From Bacteroidota bacterium (lineage in GTDB: Bacteria > Bacteroidota > Bacteroidia > Flavobacteriales_D > Crocinitomicaceae), in assembly GCA_018825925.1 (NCBI GenBank), contig JAHKAT010000014.1:1-8353 (forward strand): a stretch of 8,353 nucleotides of DNA. Direction: 5' to 3'. Positions within the stretch are counted from its first letter, which is position 1. Each line of letters starts with the position of its first letter. The notes beneath the pieces were generated by a model, which saw nothing but the letters and a program-made list of their open reading frames with translations, did not search any database and was not told the origin of the DNA. Shown here in pieces: positions 5,314 to 8,353 of this stretch. A program made the position numbers and the translations under genes.

Positions 5314-8300
5314 CAATATTGTCCCGCGACAAATACAGATTGTAACTTCGAATACGTCACCAATGTTACATTAAGTAACATCAACAACAACTCTGCTTGT
5401 GATGCTCCTTATGATGATTTTACAGCGCAAGTTGGTGACATGATGCGAGGAGTTACCTATAATGGAACAATCACAAAAAATGGAAATATTGCCACCTATC
5501 TAGCGACTATTTTCATCGATTGGAACAAAAATGGAATCTTCGATTTAACTGGAGAAGATTTTCCAGGAACATTAAATGCTACACAAACAGGGTTTACATT
5601 TTCAATCGCTACTCCAGCTGGTGCTTTACTGGGGGCAACAAGAATGCGAGTACGTATGGTGCAAACTACGCAACCTACCGCCTGTGGAACTTTTGGCAGA
5701 GGTGATGTTGAAGATTATACCATTAATGTTATACCCGTAGGGCCGCCTTCAAATAACACTTGCGCCACAGCTACTACATTGACTCCCAATGGTTCTTGTG
5801 TCGTAACCAATGGAACTACTACAAATGCAACTCAACAATATCCTCCAACAGCTTGTTCGGGAAATACAGCCGCAAACGCAAACGACGTGTGGTACTCGTT
5901 TACTGCAGATGGAGTAAAAAACTACACAATAAATACAACCGGTCTTGGAGGATTCAATCCAGTTTTGGCTTTCTACAATAATTGTGGAACACCGGCACCC
6001 GTTTCTTGTGTGGATGCAACCTCCATAAATGGAACTGAAACCATTAACGTAGGAGTTTTACCTGCTGGAACCTACTATTACCGAGTATATGGAAATGGTG
6101 GTAATGGTAACTTTTCTACATGTGTTACCTTTCCTGGAGGTCTAACCTATTGTACTGCCACTAATACAGATTGTGCCTTTGAGTATATTACCAATGTGAC
6201 CCTAATTACCATAAATAACAATTCCCTTTGCGATGCTCCATATGATGACTTTACTGCTCAATCTACCACTGTTGCTTTGGGCCAAACCTATAATGGAACC
6301 ATTTCAAAAAGTGGAAACGTAGCTACCTATTTAGCAAGCGTCTATATTGACTGGAATCAAAACGGTGTCTTTGATTTACCGAGTGAAGAAATTACAGCCA
6401 ATCCCAATGCAGCTACCACAGGGTTCGACTTTTCAGTTTCCCCACCAGCAGGTGCGTTATTAGGTAATACGAGAATGAGAATTCGAATGACTCAATTTTC
6501 AAACACCCCAGCGCCATGTGGTCCAACAACCCGTGGAGATATAGAAGATTATACGCTCACTGTTACGAATATTGTTGTGCCTCCAAATGACGACTGTGCC
6601 AATGCAATTACAGTAAACCCAACTACTGGATGTACATTAACAAATGGTTTTACAACGAATGGAAACCAACAATACCCTCCTACCAACTGCTCGGGTACAA
6701 CGACCCCAACAGCCAATGAAGTTTGGTATAAGTTTACTGCAGACGGAACCAGTATATATCAAATTCAAACTACTGGGACTGGAGGATTTAACCCTGTTTT
6801 AGGTTTATACACGGCCTGTGGAGCTGCCAACTTGGTCATTTGTAAAGATACCTCTGGGGTAAATCAAACAGAAATAATTAATGCAGGTATTTTGGCTGCA
6901 GGAACGTATTATTATCGCATTTATGGCAATGGAGGTGACGGAACCTTTTCAACTTGTGTTCAAGTTACATCAACAACAGGTTTAAACTATTGTACGGCCT
7001 CAAATACAGATTGCGGTTTTGAATATATCACCTTTGTAGGTTTAACAACAATTGGTAACACAAGTGATTGTGGAGATCCTTATGATAATTACACGAGTCA
7101 GATCGCCTATATACGACCTGGTCAAACTTACACTGGTCACATTAAAAAAAGTGATATTTTAACGAACTATACATGTTCCGTTTTTATCGATTGGAATCAA
7201 AATGGAACTTTTGATTTAACAGAAACGATTAACGCTACAGCAACTGGTACTTCTACCTTTAGCTTTACAGTAATGCCCCCAATAACAGCAGTTTTAGGGA
7301 GCACAAGAATGCGAGTTCGTATGGTTCAAAACGATGTTCCAACGGCCTGTGGTGCTATTGGAAGAGGTGATATTGAAGACTATACAGTTAACCTTTCCAA
7401 TACTCCGGCTCCTGTTCCAGCTAACGATGACTGTAGTGGTGCCATTCCAATAACTCCAACAACTTCATGTGGAAGCCATGGTGGAGGAAGTACTATTGGT
7501 GCTACTCAACAATTTCCGCCTCAACTTTGTGACGGATCAACAGCTGCTTCTGCAAATGAAGTTTGGTTTTCATTTCAAGCAAATGGTACAAGTGGATATC
7601 AAATCACCATAAACCCAGACCCAAATTTCGACCCGGTAATTAGCCTATATAATGCTTGTGCAGCAGGAAATCGCATTGATTGTGAAGACTTACAAGGAGT
7701 TGGACTTATTGAAAACATGTTTACAGGAGTATTGCCTGCGGGTACTTATTACTATCGAATTCATGGCAAAGGTGCCGCCGGAACATTCGCTCATTGTATT
7801 AAAGAACTATTGCCTCAAGATGAATATGGTTGTGCAACAGCCAAAGTATTATGTTCGAAAGATCCAATTTCTGAAAGCGCCGTTTTGGGTTATGGTTTAG
7901 ACGGAGCTGAATCTTACGGTTCGTGTTTAGCCGCCGGCGTTGGTTTAGATGCAAATACAGAAGAAAACTCAAAATGGTACAAATGGACCGCAGACAATAA
8001 TGGCGTACTTACCTTTGACATTGTTCCTCGAGATACAGGATTTCCAACCACGGATAGTTTGGATGTTGACTTTGTACTTTACGAACTTGATCCTAATTTA
8101 GGATGCGCAGGAAAAATACAATTAAGATGTATGGCTTCCTCTTGTAAAGGACTTACTGGTTTAAATACTACGTCGGTTGACGTTACCGAATTACCAGATT
8201 GTTTGCCCGGAGATGATAATTACGTTCAGGCTTTAACCCAAACAGCGGGTAAAGTCTATGCTCTAATGATCAATAATTTTGATTTACCCTCTCGTGGATA

Positions 8301-8353
8301 TGATTTATATTTTGGCGGAACAGCGACGTTTAGAGGACCAAAACCAGAGATCG
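5230..8353 (+). CDS. Giant secreted GEVED/PPC-like repeat surface protein, paralog of gene 1, 3'-partial
   Basis: The frame is open from ATG 5230 to the right edge: 1041 complete codons plus one base, with no stop. A Sec signal peptide occupies about residues 1-28. Three tandem GEVED + PPC-like units follow (residues 30-304, 305-584, 585-863), then a seven-cysteine domain from about 868 to the edge. GEVED landmarks are IDWNxNGxFD at 96, 373 and 653, and RGD[VI]EDY with its Gly at 158, 436 and 713. PPC-like landmarks are NDDCANA-type starts, EVWYxFTADG cores and AGTYYYRIYG ends. The order matches the upstream gene, where the seven-Cys domain is followed by PKD/Ig domains and CHU_C, so the missing part probably continues that way. 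An exported structural protein or adhesin is inferred; no enzymatic motif is seen. It probably has its own transcript, because a terminator precedes it. Confidence 0.93.
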   Translation, partial: MKRKNSVRRLLIAFLTVFCVVYSQNLYSQYCPATNTDCNFEYVTNVTLSNINNNSACDAPYDDFTAQVGDMMRGVTYNGTITKNGNIATYLATIFIDWNKNGIFDLTGEDFPGTLNATQTGFTFSIATPAGALLGATRMRVRMVQTTQPTACGTFGRGDVEDYTINVIPVGPPSNNTCATATTLTPNGSCVVTNGTTTNATQQYPPTACSGNTAANANDVWYSFTADGVKNYTINTTGLGGFNPVLAFYNNCGTPAPVSCVDATSINGTETINVGVLPAGTYYYRVYGNGGNGNFSTCVTFPGGLTYCTATNTDCAFEYITNVTLITINNNSLCDAPYDDFTAQSTTVALGQTYNGTISKSGNVATYLASVYIDWNQNGVFDLPSEEITANPNAATTGFDFSVSPPAGALLGNTRMRIRMTQFSNTPAPCGPTTRGDIEDYTLTVTNIVVPPNDDCANAITVNPTTGCTLTNGFTTNGNQQYPPTNCSGTTTPTANEVWYKFTADGTSIYQIQTTGTGGFNPVLGLYTACGAANLVICKDTSGVNQTEIINAGILAAGTYYYRIYGNGGDGTFSTCVQVTSTTGLNYCTASNTDCGFEYITFVGLTTIGNTSDCGDPYDNYTSQIAYIRPGQTYTGHIKKSDILTNYTCSVFIDWNQNGTFDLTETINATATGTSTFSFTVMPPITAVLGSTRMRVRMVQNDVPTACGAIGRGDIEDYTVNLSNTPAPVPANDDCSGAIPITPTTSCGSHGGGSTIGATQQFPPQLCDGSTAASANEVWFSFQANGTSGYQITINPDPNFDPVISLYNACAAGNRIDCEDLQGVGLIENMFTGVLPAGTYYYRIHGKGAAGTFAHCIKELLPQDEYGCATAKVLCSKDPISESAVLGYGLDGAESYGSCLAAGVGLDANTEENSKWYKWTADNNGVLTFDIVPRDTGFPTTDSLDVDFVLYELDPNLGCAGKIQLRCMASSCKGLTGLNTTSVDVTELPDCLPGDDNYVQALTQTAGKVYALMINNFDLPSRGYDLYFGGTATFRGPKPEI
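5317..6141 (+). repeat. GEVED + PPC-like repeat unit 1 of gene 2
   Basis: Unit of 275 residues (30-304). The GEVED half starts YCPATNTDCNFEYVTNVTL, with ACDAPYDDFTAQ, IFIDWNKNGIFD, RMRVRMVQ and GRGDVEDYT. The PPC-like half starts at about 5743 (PPSNNTCATA), with NDVWYSFTADG, FNPVLAFY, LPAGTYYYRVYG and STCV. The PPC half has exactly six cysteines. Unit 2 is its closest relative: NVTLxxINNNSxCDAPYDDF is shared almost completely. Confidence 0.9.
6142..6981 (+). repeat. GEVED + PPC-like repeat unit 2 of gene 2
   Basis: Unit of 280 residues (305-584). The GEVED half starts LTYCTATNTDCAFEYITNV, with YIDWNQNGVFD, RMRIRMTQ and TRGDIEDYT. The PPC-like half starts at about 6580 (PPNDDCANA), with NEVWYKFTADG, FNPVLGLY, LAAGTYYYRIYG and STCV. 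It is clearly more like unit 1 than unit 3, which points to a later duplication of units 1 and 2. Codons differ widely, so it is not a recent copy. Confidence 0.9.
6982..7818 (+). repeat. GEVED + PPC-like repeat unit 3 of gene 2
   Basis: Unit of 279 residues (585-863) and the most divergent of the three. The GEVED half starts LNYCTASNTDCGFEYITFV, has CGDPYDNYTSQ, FIDWNQNGTFD, RMRVRMVQ and GRGDIEDYT, and carries one extra cysteine (NYTCSVF). The PPC-like half starts at about 7411 (PVPANDDCSGA), with NEVWFSFQANG, FDPVISLY and LPAGTYYYRIHG. It resembles the gene 1 unit in its linker: PAPVPANDDC here, PAPANDLC there. Confidence 0.9.
7831..8353 (+). other. Seven-cysteine beta-rich domain, gene 2 copy (cut by the window edge)
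   Basis: From residue 868 (CATAKVLCSKDPISES) to the edge. Shared landmarks with gene 1 bases 1100-1612 are GYGLDGAES, SCLAAGV, SKWYKWTADNNG, LDVDFVLY, LRCMASSC, TGLNTTS, DDNYV, NNF and GTATFRGPKP. All seven cysteines match. A small insertion (TDS, near 8050) lies before LDVDF compared with gene 1. It sits at the same place in the architecture in both proteins, after the last PPC-like domain. Confidence 0.75.

Noticed and set aside
5205..5345. 46-codon ORF starting MHIHKEKKYE just upstream of and overlapping gene 2
   Set aside because: It overlaps the signal peptide of gene 2 in another frame and has no domain or plausible role. A regulatory leader peptide cannot be excluded but nothing supports it.
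5520..5981. Same-strand ORFs at 5520-5705 and 5760-5981
   Set aside because: Out-of-frame shadows within gene 2 unit 1. The in-frame reading gives clear GEVED and PPC-like domains.
5317..7818. CRISPR array or DNA-level satellite repeat
   Set aside because: The repeats are about 830 bases long, in frame, and conserved at protein level with many synonymous differences. They are domain repeats and not short direct repeats with spacers.
7652..7900. Same-strand ORF of 82 codons
   Set aside because: Out-of-frame shadow within gene 2, covering the end of unit 3 and the start of the seven-cysteine domain.

Overview
The window looks like chromosomal DNA from a Bacteroidota bacterium, most likely in the Flavobacteriales. 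The evidence is moderately AT-rich DNA, an A-rich leader in place of a Shine-Dalgarno sequence, and very large secreted proteins made of GEVED, PPC-like, PKD, SprB-type and Ig-like modules. One of these ends in a gliding-motility-associated (CHU_C-type) C-terminal domain, the sorting signal of the type IX secretion system (T9SS). The genus cannot be fixed from this sequence alone.

Layout: (1) Bases 1-4987 hold the 3' part of a giant surface-protein gene. Its frame is open to the left edge, so the true start lies upstream. The visible 1661 residues run: end of a GEVED domain, two six-cysteine PPC-like domains, a seven-cysteine beta-rich domain, a PKD domain, a SprB-like repeat, a 'CDxYxLP' domain, two copies of a 188-residue module separated by an Ig-like domain, two more Ig-like domains, two PKD domains and the CHU_C domain. 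(2) Bases 4988-5229 are a 242-base intergenic region with a strong Rho-independent terminator (5039-5074), then an AT-rich leader. (3) From 5230 a second, co-directional giant gene starts and runs off the right edge. Its 1041 visible codons encode a signal peptide, three tandem GEVED + PPC-like units of 275-280 residues each, and then the same seven-cysteine domain seen in the first gene.

The two genes are clearly paralogs. Both have GEVED + PPC-like material followed by the seven-cysteine domain. In gene 1 that domain leads into the PKD/Ig stalk and the T9SS signal, so gene 2 probably continues in a similar way beyond the window. The terminator between them suggests separate transcripts. Together they look like a tandem locus of T9SS-exported, disulfide-rich surface adhesins or matrix proteins. 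No enzyme, RNA gene, mobile element or CRISPR array was seen. I found no convincing new multi-gene system. What deserves attention is the modular repeat architecture, the invariant cysteine patterns and the unnamed repeated domains.
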